Assembly: GCF_014304815.1 (NCBI RefSeq)
Contig: NZ_CP047958.1
Location: 744,001 to 808,000 of the forward strand
DNA length: 64,000 nucleotides
Direction: 5' to 3'
DNA from: Synechococcus sp. MIT S9220
Lineage (GTDB): Bacteria; Cyanobacteriota; Cyanobacteriia; PCC-6307; Cyanobiaceae
The position numbers and the translations under genes are program-made. A model generated the notes under the pieces. The model was given only the letters and a program-made list of their open reading frames with translations, did not search any database and was not told where the DNA came from. Below are positions 1-7,562 of the stretch, piece by piece. Every line of letters starts with the position of its first letter. Within the stretch, counting starts at the first letter, position 1.

Positions 1-1
1 G

Positions 2-163
2 GGGCAGGACGCCTGGAAGGTGCGCGAATTGCGAATGAGAGCACTCTGTAATCAGCAAAGGTTGCAGCGCAGTAGCGCTCAGGGTCAATGGCTTGATTAC
101 GTCGGGCGGCAAGACACTTCGGTAAAGGTTCATTGGATTTGCTCGTTGCAAGCACCTGACTGA
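2..163 (+). CDS. Open frame entering from the window edge
   Basis: An open frame runs in from the left edge and stops at TGA 161-163, giving 53 residues rich in Gln, Arg and Trp. I do not recognise it. It could be the 3' end of a gene upstream of lexA or a chance frame; nothing in the visible part decides this. Confidence 0.2.
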   Translation, partial: GQDAWKVRELRMRALCNQQRLQRSSAQGQWLDYVGRQDTSVKVHWICSLQAPD

Positions 164-188
164 GCTCTTGCCATCTTGAGTAATGACC

Positions 189-202
189 GGTACACATGTA
201 TT
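189..202. promoter_or_regulatory. Probable LexA box upstream of lexA
   Basis: GGTACACATGTATT fits the cyanobacterial SOS-box pattern RGTACNNNDGTWCB (as I recall it) except for T instead of C at the penultimate position. It contains the partial dyad TACAcATGTA and ends 14 bases before the lexA start. Autoregulation of lexA is inferred from the position. Confidence 0.5.
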
Positions 203-216
203 GACGAACATATGAA

Positions 217-840
217 TTGCCGGTGTCTGCTGGATCCCCCGAGCCGCTCACAACTGCTCAGCAAGAGCTCTACGACTGGCTTGCCGACTACATCAGTTGC
301 AACCATCACAGCCCCTCGATTCGTCAGATGATGCAGGCCATGGGCCTGCGTTCACCAGCCCCTGTTCAGAGTCGTTTGCGCCATCTTCAGCAGAAAGGTT
401 GGATCACCTGGCAGGAGGGTCAGGCGCGCACCCTTCAGTTGCTGGGAGGAATTGCTTCGGGTATCCCGGTACTTGGGGCTGTTGCGGCAGGTGGTCTGGT
501 TGAGACCTTTGATGACGTTCAAGATCGATTGGATCTTGCTCCTGTTCTTGAAACCCGTGGTTTGTTCGCGCTCACGGTGAATGGTGACTCCATGGTGGAT
601 GCCCATATCGCTGACGGTGATGTGGTCCTGATGGAACCAGTCGTCGATGCTGCTCGTCTGCGCCAAGGAACGATCGTTAGTGCTTTGGTTCCGGGCAGTG
701 GAACTACGCTGAAACATTTTCATTGCGACGGGCTCACGGTTCGGCTGGAAGCCGCGAACCCTGCCTACGAGCCGATCGAGTTGCCTGCTGATCAGGTGCA
801 GGTTCAAGGGAAACTCGCAGCCGTATGGCGACAGATGTAG
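217..840 (+). CDS. lexA: LexA repressor
   Basis: Repressor of the SOS regulon, a cytoplasmic dimer that self-cleaves when RecA is activated. The 207-residue product has the N-terminal winged HTH (about 10-75) and the C-terminal S24 peptidase-like domain. Ala91-Gly92 matches the autocleavage bond, Ser125 in NGDSM is the nucleophile and Lys166 in TLKHF the general base, so it should be cleavable, unlike some cyanobacterial LexA proteins. Translation must begin at TTG 217 or GTG 225-region codon 3 (223); no ATG is available in frame. A LexA-box-like site lies just upstream, and tRNA-Ala follows 90 bases downstream. Confidence 0.95.
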   Translation: MPVSAGSPEPLTTAQQELYDWLADYISCNHHSPSIRQMMQAMGLRSPAPVQSRLRHLQQKGWITWQEGQARTLQLLGGIASGIPVLGAVAAGGLVETFDDVQDRLDLAPVLETRGLFALTVNGDSMVDAHIADGDVVLMEPVVDAARLRQGTIVSALVPGSGTTLKHFHCDGLTVRLEAANPAYEPIELPADQVQVQGKLAAVWRQM

Positions 841-929
841 GCACGGGTTTCCTGGAGGGTTCGCAGCGGCCGTTGCCGTTGTAAGCTTCGACACGACAAA
901 GGCAGGTTCTACACCTCGTCTGCGTTTTT

Positions 930-1002
930 GGGGCCATAGCTCAGCTGGTAGAGCACCTGCATGGCATGCAGGGGGTCAGGAGTTCGAGTCTCCTTGGCTC
1001 CA
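930..1002 (+). tRNA. tRNA-Ala (anticodon GGC)
   Basis: A 73-base cloverleaf: acceptor stem GGGGCCA pairs with TGGCTCC with one G-U, the D arm contains AGCTCAGCTGGTAGAGC, the anticodon stem CCTGC/GCAGG encloses the loop ATGGCAT with anticodon GGC, and the T loop is TTCGAGT. The discriminator base is A and CCA is not encoded. The gene is intact, and an accessory region starts directly behind its 3' end, the usual arrangement when an element has integrated at a tRNA. Confidence 0.97.
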
Positions 1003-1284
1003 TTGATTGAATCCCAGTCACTGAAAGAGTTGTGGCGGAATCTGCCCTCAACTATTGGGGCGAGATTCATGTACTTGGTGTGAACTCTGGTGTGATTCTG
1101 GATCTGCTCGTGCTGCTCCCAGCAGCTAAGTGCTTGCGCCAGCTGTCAGTAGCTCGTATGTTCTAGTCAACGTTGCGAGTGGCTAGCCGTTACTGGCACC
1201 ACTCCTGTCCTTCCGACAGCACGATTCCATCCTTGTGGTGGTCTAACGGCGATTCAACGGTTTCCGCCTTTGTAAGTAATTGGC

Positions 1285-1653
1285 GTGCGCAAGAACCGTC
1301 TCGCATCACCACCGAAGACCATTATCAATGGTCAGTACGTTTTCGTTTCCGCGAAACGTGGTCCTGAAGAACTTCCTGTTGAAGTGATTGAAGACTTGTT
1401 GACCACTGACAACGCGTCCGTGGATGACAAGTGGCAAGGGGAGTTACGCCCCTGTGATCGCATTTGGCAGAAGTATCAGGAGCGTGGTGGCAGGGAAGGA
1501 CGCTGGATGTTTAGGAACGTCAGTACGACGTTGCCTAATGGCATCACCGTTCACACTCGCGGTGAACGGTACTGGGGTGTTGAACCGAATCCGTTTGACG
1601 CCCTAACGGAACCTCATTTGCGCGCGGCATTGAAAGCAAAGGGATACCTCTAA
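1285..1653 (+). CDS. Hypothetical protein of the tRNA-linked module
   Basis: The 122-residue product begins at GTG and is not recognised. It is charged with several Trp/Arg-rich stretches in the second half and has no membrane segment or signal peptide. It is the first of three closely packed plus-strand genes (next start 12 bases after its stop) that end with a VapE-type helicase, so a role in element replication or control is plausible but only inferred from position. A 280-base spacer after the tRNA, in which I see no gene, precedes it. Confidence 0.6.
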   Translation: MRKNRLASPPKTIINGQYVFVSAKRGPEELPVEVIEDLLTTDNASVDDKWQGELRPCDRIWQKYQERGGREGRWMFRNVSTTLPNGITVHTRGERYWGVEPNPFDALTEPHLRAALKAKGYL

Positions 1654-1665
1654 GGAATCCTTTCG

Positions 1666-1881
1666 ATGAACTTGCCAACACGAGCAGCGGCCGCGGCTTT
1701 GGGTCGTTCGCCTGATTATTTGAAGCGTCTACGAGAAAGCCACGGTGGCTTTCTGGAACAGGGTGTTCATTACTGGCTTGGACACAGCTCCAATGCACCG
1801 ATCACTTGGGACATTGATGCAGTGCAAGAGGCGATCGCCAAACGCGGCATGCAAGTTCGCGCTCGCAGAGGGGCCGGTTGA
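1666..1881 (+). CDS. Small HTH (excisionase/AlpA-like) protein
   Basis: The 71-residue product starts LPTRAAAAALGRSPDYLKRL, a helix-turn-helix pattern like the MerR/AlpA-type excisionase and regulator proteins carried by integrative elements. A likely wing with HYWLGHSSN and WDIDA follows. It is 3 bases upstream of the helicase gene and probably co-transcribed with it. Function as excisionase versus transcriptional activator cannot be told from the sequence; no integrase gene is visible nearby. Confidence 0.6.
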   Translation: MNLPTRAAAAALGRSPDYLKRLRESHGGFLEQGVHYWLGHSSNAPITWDIDAVQEAIAKRGMQVRARRGAG

Positions 1882-1884
1882 GCA

Positions 1885-3120
1885 GTGAGACATCTCATTA
1901 AAGATCTAAAGCTGTGCGTTGAAGCGAAAAAGCGGCTGCTGAAGCCAGCCGAGTTATGTGAGCTTTGGCGAAATGCCTCTTGTCGGCTCGCCTTCAATGA
2001 GCTGACTCAGGAGGTTGAGCTAGATGGCAGACATCTGCCGATTGCGGACATTGACGAGGCGTACATCGGTCTGTCTGAGGTTGGTTATGAGGCCAATCCC
2101 AAAACAGCTGCTGACACGGTTCTGAAGGTTGCACGGGAAGATTGTTATCACCCCGTGCAGAGGTATTTCGAGGACCTCGAACAGGACGAGTCAATTCGAC
2201 CTGTAGACCTATCGACTTTCTCGGCGGATTACTTCGGGACTTCAGACCCGCTGTATGACGCGATGTGGGCTGCGGCTTTGCGAGGAGCTGTCTGGAGGGT
2301 GTTTGAACCAGGGTGTCAGTTCGACTTTGTTCTGACCTTGAAAGGGGCTCAGGGCATCCGTAAAAGCTCAAGTTTTCAAGCGCTCCTGCCCGACCCCGAT
2401 TGGTTTACCTCATCCACGCATGACCAGCCGAAAGACATGACAGTGGCACTGCATCGTGTCTTGATTACGGAGCTTGCAGAGTTGGAAAACATCACCGGTA
2501 AAAGATCCACAGGGGCTCTCAAAAACCACATCACCACGAGGACAGATCTTTGTCGTGTGCCTTACGGGAGGTCTTATGAGCGCCTGAAGAGGCGTTCAAT
2601 CATGGTCGCCTCAGTTAATGGCGATGAGTTTCTTCGGGATCACACAGGCGACCGTCGCTTTTGGGTCATTGATCTTGGTCGCCATGTCGTTGATACACAA
2701 AGGTTGAGCCTTGATCGGGACCGTATCTGGAAGGCCGCCCTTGCCCAATACAGAGCGGGGGATCGGCCTTGCCTGCAGTTTGCTCAGCAGGCTCTTAGTG
2801 ATCGACGAAATGAAGCCTTCCGCGGCGAGAACGTCTACCTCTCAGCGGTGGAGGAGAGATGCCTCGGGAAGCTCAAGGCTCGTTCTTGTGGTTTTGACAC
2901 TCGCTACGCCATCACTGAGTCAGGTGTCTGCGAAGGTCGTCCAATCGGCCAAAGCGACATGCGGCAGATGGCTAAATGCCTAAGAGAGTTGGGCTTTGCC
3001 CAGGATCGCAATCCCACCAAGGATTCAGTTACAGGTCGGACTCGAAAATGGCGCTGGCCTGGCACAGACAACACAGATGCCGTTAAGGCAACCTGTGTCG
3101 TTTCAACTGAGTCAACGTAA
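1885..3120 (+). CDS. VapE/VirE-type P-loop helicase of a mobile element
   Basis: The 411-residue product matches the virulence-associated E (VirE/VapE) family, ATPases of plasmids, phages and phage satellites that act in element replication. The P-loop is GAQGIRKSS (154-162), with Arg where the classic motif has Gly. LITELAEL (about 194) looks like Walker B, and TGDRRFWVID (about 253) carries the expected arginine finger region. There is no primase domain, so the protein is short compared with fused primase-helicases. The start is GTG. It follows the HTH gene by 3 bases and ends at a clear terminator. This is the best evidence that the region beside tRNA-Ala is an integrated element. Confidence 0.85.
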   Translation: MRHLIKDLKLCVEAKKRLLKPAELCELWRNASCRLAFNELTQEVELDGRHLPIADIDEAYIGLSEVGYEANPKTAADTVLKVAREDCYHPVQRYFEDLEQDESIRPVDLSTFSADYFGTSDPLYDAMWAAALRGAVWRVFEPGCQFDFVLTLKGAQGIRKSSSFQALLPDPDWFTSSTHDQPKDMTVALHRVLITELAELENITGKRSTGALKNHITTRTDLCRVPYGRSYERLKRRSIMVASVNGDEFLRDHTGDRRFWVIDLGRHVVDTQRLSLDRDRIWKAALAQYRAGDRPCLQFAQQALSDRRNEAFRGENVYLSAVEERCLGKLKARSCGFDTRYAITESGVCEGRPIGQSDMRQMAKCLRELGFAQDRNPTKDSVTGRTRKWRWPGTDNTDAVKATCVVSTEST

Positions 3121-3138
3121 GGATTTGAGCTGATCAGC

Positions 3139-3178
3139 ACTCAGCACAGTTATTTAGACAATTGTGCTGAGCTTTTTC
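3139..3178 (+). terminator. Rho-independent terminator after the VapE-type gene
   Basis: CTCAGCACA (3140-3148) and TGTGCTGAG (3163-3171) form a 9-bp stem followed by CTTTTTC. It lies 20 bases after the helicase stop codon and closes the three-gene module. Confidence 0.8.
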
Positions 3179-3276
3179 TTGATGAGTAGTGGTCACCTTG
3201 ATTTTTTGATGTGTTTGTGTGCTGAATTTGGCTTGGCGTTATGCGATGACTACGGCGTGATGAAAACAAAAGCCTG

Positions 3277-3615
3277 ATGTTGATTGCTGCCCTTGCCTCT
3301 GTCTTCATTGCCTGCTGCTACGACGGCGACACCTGCACAACCAGCGCTGGTGAGCAGGTCCGGCTGGCCTGTATCGACACACCAGAACTGCTGGGTAAAC
3401 GGGCCGACCCTGTTCCTGCCAAAGCAGCACGGGACTACCTGCGGGCGCTTGTCGTTGGAAAGGACGTGGGCATAAGGCGCCTTACCAAAGATCGTTATGG
3501 CCGCACGGTTGCTGAGCTGTTTGTAGATGGCTCAAACGTGCAACAGCAACTGGTCGCTGCTGGCCATGCAGACATCTATTGGAAGTACGCGCACCAATGC
3601 GGGTGGACAAGGTGA
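3277..3615 (+). CDS. Thermonuclease (SNase-like) family nuclease
   Basis: The 112-residue product carries the staphylococcal nuclease signature: YDGDT (Asp16), VRL with Arg29, DTPE (Asp34 and Glu37), and KDRYGR with Arg73, corresponding to the calcium- and phosphate-binding residues. A hydrophobic N-terminus (MLIAALASVFIACC) suggests export or membrane anchoring. It should cleave DNA or RNA outside the cytoplasm. It is slightly shorter than typical SNase proteins at the C-terminus. It stands alone behind the helicase module, with a minus-strand terminator between it and the next gene. Confidence 0.85.
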   Translation: MLIAALASVFIACCYDGDTCTTSAGEQVRLACIDTPELLGKRADPVPAKAARDYLRALVVGKDVGIRRLTKDRYGRTVAELFVDGSNVQQQLVAAGHADIYWKYAHQCGWTR

Positions 3616-3678
3616 TTTAGTCCTTTTGGGGGATTTGCTCCCAAATCACCTGCCGTGATGCTGACCACTGCAGGCAAA

Positions 3679-3705
3679 CAAAAACCCCACTCGTGAGAGC
3701 GGGGC
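3679..3705 (-). terminator. Terminator of the repeat-protein gene
   Basis: Read on the minus strand, CCCCGCTC-TCAC-GAGTGGGG is an 8-bp stem (one G-T pair) followed by TTTTTG. It lies just beyond the stop of the minus-strand gene at 3727. An identical copy sits at 11886-11907. Confidence 0.8.
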
Positions 3706-3726
3706 ATTGCGTTGAAACATCGTGGC

Positions 3727-4764
3727 TCAGAAGGGGCAGCCGTCACCTCCGCTAAGAGGGCTGAGCATTTGACCAGGGTTAGCGCCGATCTTTTCTGTCA
3801 TGAAGGTTGTACAACCAGGACTAACCTGACCGCCGACTTCGAGAACAGGGTTCAGTGATTCTCCGAAGCTGTTCATCCCAGCGGCTGGTTCGAAGGTTCC
3901 AGTCATGAAGCTCGTGCCACCAGGATCAGCAGTGCCGCTGAAGTTCTCCCTCATGCCGAGCTGTGCGTCATTTGGATCAAATTCCAGAGCCAGTCGATCT
4001 TCAAACGATGTGCCACTGCCGCTTGTCCAGATTTTCGTTGGACGACCTTCACCGGTGATGGCGTCGCCGCCCTTGATGTCGCCGAGCTTCATAAAGCCAT
4101 CCACATCCTCATCGACATAAGCATTGGCCTTGCTGGCGATCTTTGCTGTCAGCCAACTCGAACCATTACCGCCATCAGCAGCAGTCCAGTCGATGTTCTC
4201 CCTCATATCGAACACCGCATCGTTGGTGTCGTAGTCACCAACAGATCTGTCTTCAAAGGATGTGGCACTGCCATTTGTCCAGACATTCTTTGGACGACCT
4301 TCACCGGTCAGGGAATCGCCGCCTCGATCTGGCATGAAGTGGTCATCGCCAATGATCACGCTGCCTTTGGTATCGATGTCTTGAGGCTTGAAGACACCGT
4401 TGCCACTGAGGGGACCCAGGATTTGTGGATCGCCGTCGCCAAAGGTCTCTGACAGAGAGTCAACAGGCCGCATGGAATCGGGGTTGATCAGATCAGTCCG
4501 GAACTGCGGATGAATGACAACCTTGCTGGCTTCTTGGAACTGCGGATGAATAATGCTGGTGCTTTCGTCTTTTTGAGGCCTGAAGTTGGTCGTTTCGTTC
4601 AAGGCATTGAAGGTGCCGGTCAGGTCATCAATGGGCTGACCGGAGAAGCGGGTGCTGCCGTAGTTCGAATAGTGAGGCATTGATCTGAAGGCGGTGGAGG
4701 GTTGTTCCCTCTCGATGGACACACCATCTCCGGATTCAGCGTCTGACTGGATGACCCATCTCAA
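3727..4764 (-). CDS. Acidic repeat protein of unknown function
   Basis: Up to 345 residues, not recognised. It is acidic and rich in Gly, Ser, Thr and Asp, without signal peptide or membrane span. Two copies of a roughly 60-residue unit are visible (about 148-208 and 232-291), each with a GGD..TGEGRP...W core, SGS.TSFEDR and later MREN. A shorter repeat IHPQF occurs twice (72-76, 84-88). The only two cysteines are near the C-terminus. The longest frame starts at TTG 4764; ATG at 4680 (MPHYSN) is an attractive alternative giving 317 residues. It has its own terminator. A structural or surface role is speculation. Confidence 0.6.
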   Translation of the reverse strand: MRWVIQSDAESGDGVSIEREQPSTAFRSMPHYSNYGSTRFSGQPIDDLTGTFNALNETTNFRPQKDESTSIIHPQFQEASKVVIHPQFRTDLINPDSMRPVDSLSETFGDGDPQILGPLSGNGVFKPQDIDTKGSVIIGDDHFMPDRGGDSLTGEGRPKNVWTNGSATSFEDRSVGDYDTNDAVFDMRENIDWTAADGGNGSSWLTAKIASKANAYVDEDVDGFMKLGDIKGGDAITGEGRPTKIWTSGSGTSFEDRLALEFDPNDAQLGMRENFSGTADPGGTSFMTGTFEPAAGMNSFGESLNPVLEVGGQVSPGCTTFMTEKIGANPGQMLSPLSGGDGCPF

Positions 4765-4859
4765 CCAGGGCTGTGATGTTGGTCACAGGGTCTTTCGATC
4801 GGATCGGGGAGGTTGAATGCAACCCAGAAAAAGCCCATGGAACCAATCACCGCCACCAT
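4761..4859 (-). CDS. Possible small membrane peptide
   Basis: A 32-residue frame with one hydrophobic segment (MVAVIGSMGFFWVAFNL) ends in a TTGA overlap with the long start of the repeat-protein gene. The composition is typical of small cyanobacterial membrane peptides, but the frame is open much further upstream, so it may be the tail of a decayed gene. Confidence 0.3.
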   Translation of the reverse strand: MVAVIGSMGFFWVAFNLPDPIERPCDQHHSPG

Positions 4860-4896
4860 CGTGATCGTTGCTCTTGTGGCACTGGCTTGCTGAGTT

Positions 4897-4954
4897 TCAC
4901 CACCTGGGCTGACAGCGTTTCCAGCCACCTGACTTCTGCATGTTTTCCCAGGCT
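4897..4954 (-). pseudogene. DUF1651 relic, C-terminal end
   Basis: The minus strand encodes AWENMQKSGGWKRCQPRW and stop, the conserved C-terminus of the DUF1651 small-protein family seen intact at 20845-21117 and 29907-30179. The rest of the gene is missing; its upstream side abuts an antisense capsid-gene scrap. Confidence 0.6.
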
Positions 4955-5012
4955 TCGTTTGCTTCGATGCAGGACGCGATCGCATAACCCCATGACCGCC
5001 TGCTTGTGGTGC
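4955..5012 (+). pseudogene. Phage capsid gene scrap (3' end)
   Basis: TCG TTT GCT TCG ATG CAG through TAA (4955-4987) encodes SFASMQDAIA and stop, identical at protein level to the last ten residues of the capsid fragment at 12506-13021. The similarity continues into the next 25 bases, where both copies begin a frame with (A/G)TGACCGCCTGCTTG four or so bases after the stop, as expected if the next phage gene started there. Confidence 0.65.
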
Positions 5013-5184
5013 AGCACTGGCCCGGGGTTTGGACGCCTCGGGCTTTTTCGCAGCGATGAGCCGAGCAACCCGAACGGGGGGAGGCAAGCGTCCGGCAGAC
5101 CACTTAAGCGGGTGATGCGTGATCAGCTCAGCTGGTGCATTCTGAATACATCGGAGGGAGGACCTCCATAAATACATCAAGCAA

Positions 5185-5418
5185 ATGAAACTTGCTGCTT
5201 TCGTCACTGCAGCTGCTTTTATCGGCGGTTCTTCCTTAATCGCAGTTCCTGCTGAGGCCAGGAATGAATCAATAGTTGCTTACGATCCAGTTGTGACATG
5301 TGAAGCAAACTATCGCCAAGCCCCATACGACATGAAATGTTGGTCAGAAAAGCTTGGCAAAGAAATAACAATTGGCGAATTCGTGGCAGCGATTAAATCA
5401 GGCCGCGTAACTCGCTAG
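5185..5418 (+). CDS. Small exported protein, unknown
   Basis: The 77-residue product has a clear Sec signal peptide (residues 1-25, ending AVPAEA before RNES) and a mature part of about 50 residues with two cysteines (CEANY, MKCWSE) that could form a disulfide in the periplasm. It is followed 44 bases later by another exported-protein gene on the same strand. I do not recognise the family. Confidence 0.75.
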   Translation: MKLAAFVTAAAFIGGSSLIAVPAEARNESIVAYDPVVTCEANYRQAPYDMKCWSEKLGKEITIGEFVAAIKSGRVTR

Positions 5419-5462
5419 CTCTACCTGCTATTCACGACTAACACCTTCCATCAAGGGGTTCA

Positions 5463-5831
5463 ATGAAATTATTTTCGTCAATTACTGCAGTGTTAGCCAT
5501 TGGTAGTCTGACAATTTATACTCCAAATTCTTTCGCTCGTTTTCAAGACTCACAAATCGGGTGCAGGGCTTGGGACCCAAATGACACTTATGTAAACGTT
5601 CGACGATCCCCCAACGGCGCGCTAGTGAAATCAGTTGGCAACGGAACATCCTTTACGAAAGGCAATGGAAAGTCAGAACCGATTTCAGCGAGAGCAAATG
5701 ATTCCCAAGGCAGAGAGTGGATCCTTTTCAATAGTCACGGATGGGTTTTAGGATCTTTACTTAGTTGTGACTTGATTAATTATTCGAAACCACTAGCACA
5801 TCAAATAAAGTTGGCGATGTCCCTGCGGTAA
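5463..5831 (+). CDS. Exported SH3-like domain protein
   Basis: The 122-residue product has a signal peptide ending at about residue 25 (NSFARF), then TYVNVRRSPNGALVKSVGNG and later REWILF..HGWVLGSLL, the pattern of a bacterial SH3 (SH3b) domain. Such domains bind peptides or cell-wall glycans. Cys33 and Cys102 flank the domain. It is likely co-transcribed with the preceding exported-protein gene, as a terminator follows only this one. Confidence 0.8.
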   Translation: MKLFSSITAVLAIGSLTIYTPNSFARFQDSQIGCRAWDPNDTYVNVRRSPNGALVKSVGNGTSFTKGNGKSEPISARANDSQGREWILFNSHGWVLGSLLSCDLINYSKPLAHQIKLAMSLR

Positions 5832-5834
5832 CTT

Positions 5835-5872
5835 AACACCAATCACGCCCCGTCAAGTGTGGTGTTTTTTAT
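5835..5872 (+). terminator. Terminator after the SH3-like gene
   Basis: AACACCA (5835-5841) pairs with TGGTGTT (5860-5866) around an 18-base loop, followed by TTTTATT. It lies directly after the stop codon at 5831. Confidence 0.65.
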
Positions 5873-6273
5873 TGCCCTGGGAAACTAGCGATCATCAAGG
5901 CATTAAAAACCCGGCCTAAAAGCTGGAGAAAGATTAAGAAAAACACGATATTGGCCAACAATATTTGCTTATCATTTTTGCAATATGGAAATTTTACGAA
6001 CCAATGAGATCTTCTTGAATACCAGTAGTGATCTTCTTTCTGGCTAATCCTCAGATTTTCAAAACGAATGAAAATCTTTGTTTCCACTCTTTTAGTTCCA
6101 ACCCTTCCAAGGATCCCGTCTTTCCATCGATAATCATCAATCGGAGCCTGCCCACTCTTTGTGCCGGATCTCCATGTTTGAGCTATTGAATACATCTGTG
6201 AACTCCAACCAACCCATTGATTCTCAAATCTAGGGCTTGAGTTGCATTGGTCTTTGTTGATGGCAGTCAGCAA
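5869..6273 (-). CDS. Hypothetical protein with C-terminal membrane segment
   Basis: An open frame of 134 codons, AT-rich and rich in Trp, Tyr, Arg and Lys. It has a hydrophobic stretch near its end (ILLANIVFFLIFLQLLG). The longest start is TTG 6273, overlapping the end of the DUF3104 gene by 7 bases; an internal ATG (MYSIAQ) is possible. The composition looks protein-like, but no family is recognised and the frame may be a decayed gene. Confidence 0.35.
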   Translation of the reverse strand: MLTAINKDQCNSSPRFENQWVGWSSQMYSIAQTWRSGTKSGQAPIDDYRWKDGILGRVGTKRVETKIFIRFENLRISQKEDHYWYSRRSHWFVKFPYCKNDKQILLANIVFFLIFLQLLGRVFNALMIASFPGQ

Positions 6274-6536
6274 CTCGGAAGGATGTGCGTCACCAGATCA
6301 GCGTTGACCCAGCGGATCACGTCTGAATCCACATCAGTGATCTGGAACAGGTTGTGGACGCTTGGGTCACGGGCAGCTCCCCCGCAGTGGATCACCTGCC
6401 CCATCCACCATTCCTTGTCCTGCTTCTCACCGGTCAGGTAATCGTGTTTGACGATCACCGTCATGCCTGGAGCGACATCCAAAAAGATGGGCCGTTCTGA
6501 CTCTGGTGAGTTGTAGACCCCATGGTCAACAGACAC
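6267..6536 (-). CDS. DUF3104-like small protein
   Basis: The 89-residue product contains GMTVIVKHDYLTGE, WWMGQVIHCGGAARDP, NLFQITDVDSDVIRWVNADL and a short C-terminus. This matches my recollection of DUF3104, a family of unknown function in marine Synechococcus. Its composition suggests a compact beta-rich fold. Two broken copies of the same gene occur at 10783-10830 and 11086-11231, all in the same orientation, so this is the one intact member of a local repeat family. Confidence 0.75.
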   Translation of the reverse strand: MSVDHGVYNSPESERPIFLDVAPGMTVIVKHDYLTGEKQDKEWWMGQVIHCGGAARDPSVHNLFQITDVDSDVIRWVNADLVTHILPSC

Positions 6537-6646
6537 GATTAACTGGTACTGGTGTATTAAGCTAGCCCGTGATCATCGCAGTGGCCTTTTCAGTTCAGCG
6601 ATGGTGAAAAATTTAGAGGTATATTTTCATAGTTCACCCCAAAAAG

Positions 6647-7003
6647 ATGAGACTCTTTTCTCCCATAGCTCTCCTGTCGATTGCAGGAATATCACTTTTT
6701 ACAGCAAAAATGGTCAGTGCTAGGCCACATCTTTACTTAGACACTTTTACTCATGGTCAAAGTTATCAAGAGTGCATTGCTAATGCAAAAAAAGTATTAC
6801 GGGATTATGGTTTTGATGATTTAGAGGAAGATGAGATGCCAAATCGTCGAGTATCAGAGGTGACCGGTTATCACAAAGACGAACCATTGACGGCGGCTAT
6901 CGAATGTGATCAAAAGCTAGGAACAACCTCTATGGCGGTAAGTGGTCTAGATAGTCAAGTTACGTACAGCATGTATAAAGCTTTGTACAAAGCTCAATGG
7001 TAA
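6647..7003 (+). CDS. Small exported protein, family with 13116-13487
   Basis: The 118-residue product has a signal peptide (residues 1-25, MVSARP) and a mature part with the pattern YQECIANAKKVLRDYGFDD, VTGYH, TAAIECD and a C-terminal YKALYKAQW. The same order of motifs is found in the protein at 13116-13487, so the two are paralogues of an unnamed exported family with two conserved cysteines. It is AT-rich compared with core genes. An efficient terminator follows. Confidence 0.75.
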   Translation: MRLFSPIALLSIAGISLFTAKMVSARPHLYLDTFTHGQSYQECIANAKKVLRDYGFDDLEEDEMPNRRVSEVTGYHKDEPLTAAIECDQKLGTTSMAVSGLDSQVTYSMYKALYKAQW

Positions 7004-7129
7004 AAAGTCAAAGCATTGAGGTTGTTGTCGGTATTTGTATGTAATTCGCTAAAGCTCCGAAGCGGAAAAGTGGCGGTTGTTGATTAGTTGTTGTCGATCT
7101 CCCGACAAGACAACCTCACACGACCCATT

Positions 7130-7152
7130 CCCCGCCAAGTGCGGGGTTTTTT
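7130..7152 (+). terminator. Strong rho-independent terminator
   Basis: CCCCGC-CAAGT-GCGGGG followed by TTTTTT. It ends the transcript of the exported-protein gene at 6647-7003. Confidence 0.9.
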
Positions 7153-7172
7153 ATTGCATTGATGTGGACTAC

Positions 7173-7257
7173 CTAAACGGGGGTGGCCGTCGGGTGGAAG
7201 CGTTGCCCGCCTGACTTCTGCATGGTCTCCCAGGCTTCGATGGCGTTGTGGCGCAGG
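7173..7257 (-). pseudogene. DUF1651 relic, C-terminal part
   Basis: The minus strand reads LRHNAIEAWETMQKSGG, the DUF1651 C-terminal helix, but then diverges (QRFHPTATPV and stop) instead of the usual GW(K/R)RC ending. The N-terminal two thirds are missing. The gene at 7260-7514 begins immediately on its upstream side. Confidence 0.6.
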
Positions 7258-7259
7258 TA

Positions 7260-7514
7260 TCACTTATTCCCAGATTTACGCATCGACCGGATCTTTTGCT
7301 CAAGAGTCACCATCGCCAGGTTCAATCTGCCGGATAAGGCAAACCAGCAGGCAAGCCCAGTAATGGCAATTGCTGCGACACCCCAAAACAAGAGTCCAGC
7401 TCCTGCGATGAAGAAATCACGCTTGCATGCCTCAAAGTCAGGTCCTGGCTTACATGCAGGCTCTATTGGTCTAAATCCTTGATCACGCCTTGCGCCGCCG
7501 TAGGAACTTGGCAA
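7260..7514 (-). CDS. Hypothetical single-span membrane protein
   Basis: An 84-residue frame with a membrane segment at about 36-60 (AGAGLLFWGVAAIAITGLAC) preceded by a short cysteine-containing region (ACKPGPDFEACKRD) and followed by a basic tail. It is not recognised. It lies between two DUF1651 relics, which suggests it arrived or was preserved as a separate unit. Confidence 0.45.
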   Translation of the reverse strand: MPSSYGGARRDQGFRPIEPACKPGPDFEACKRDFFIAGAGLLFWGVAAIAITGLACWFALSGRLNLAMVTLEQKIRSMRKSGNK

Positions 7515-7562
7515 GCCTCAATCAACTGCTGCTATCAGGACTAGCCAAAGTCATCGACTAAG

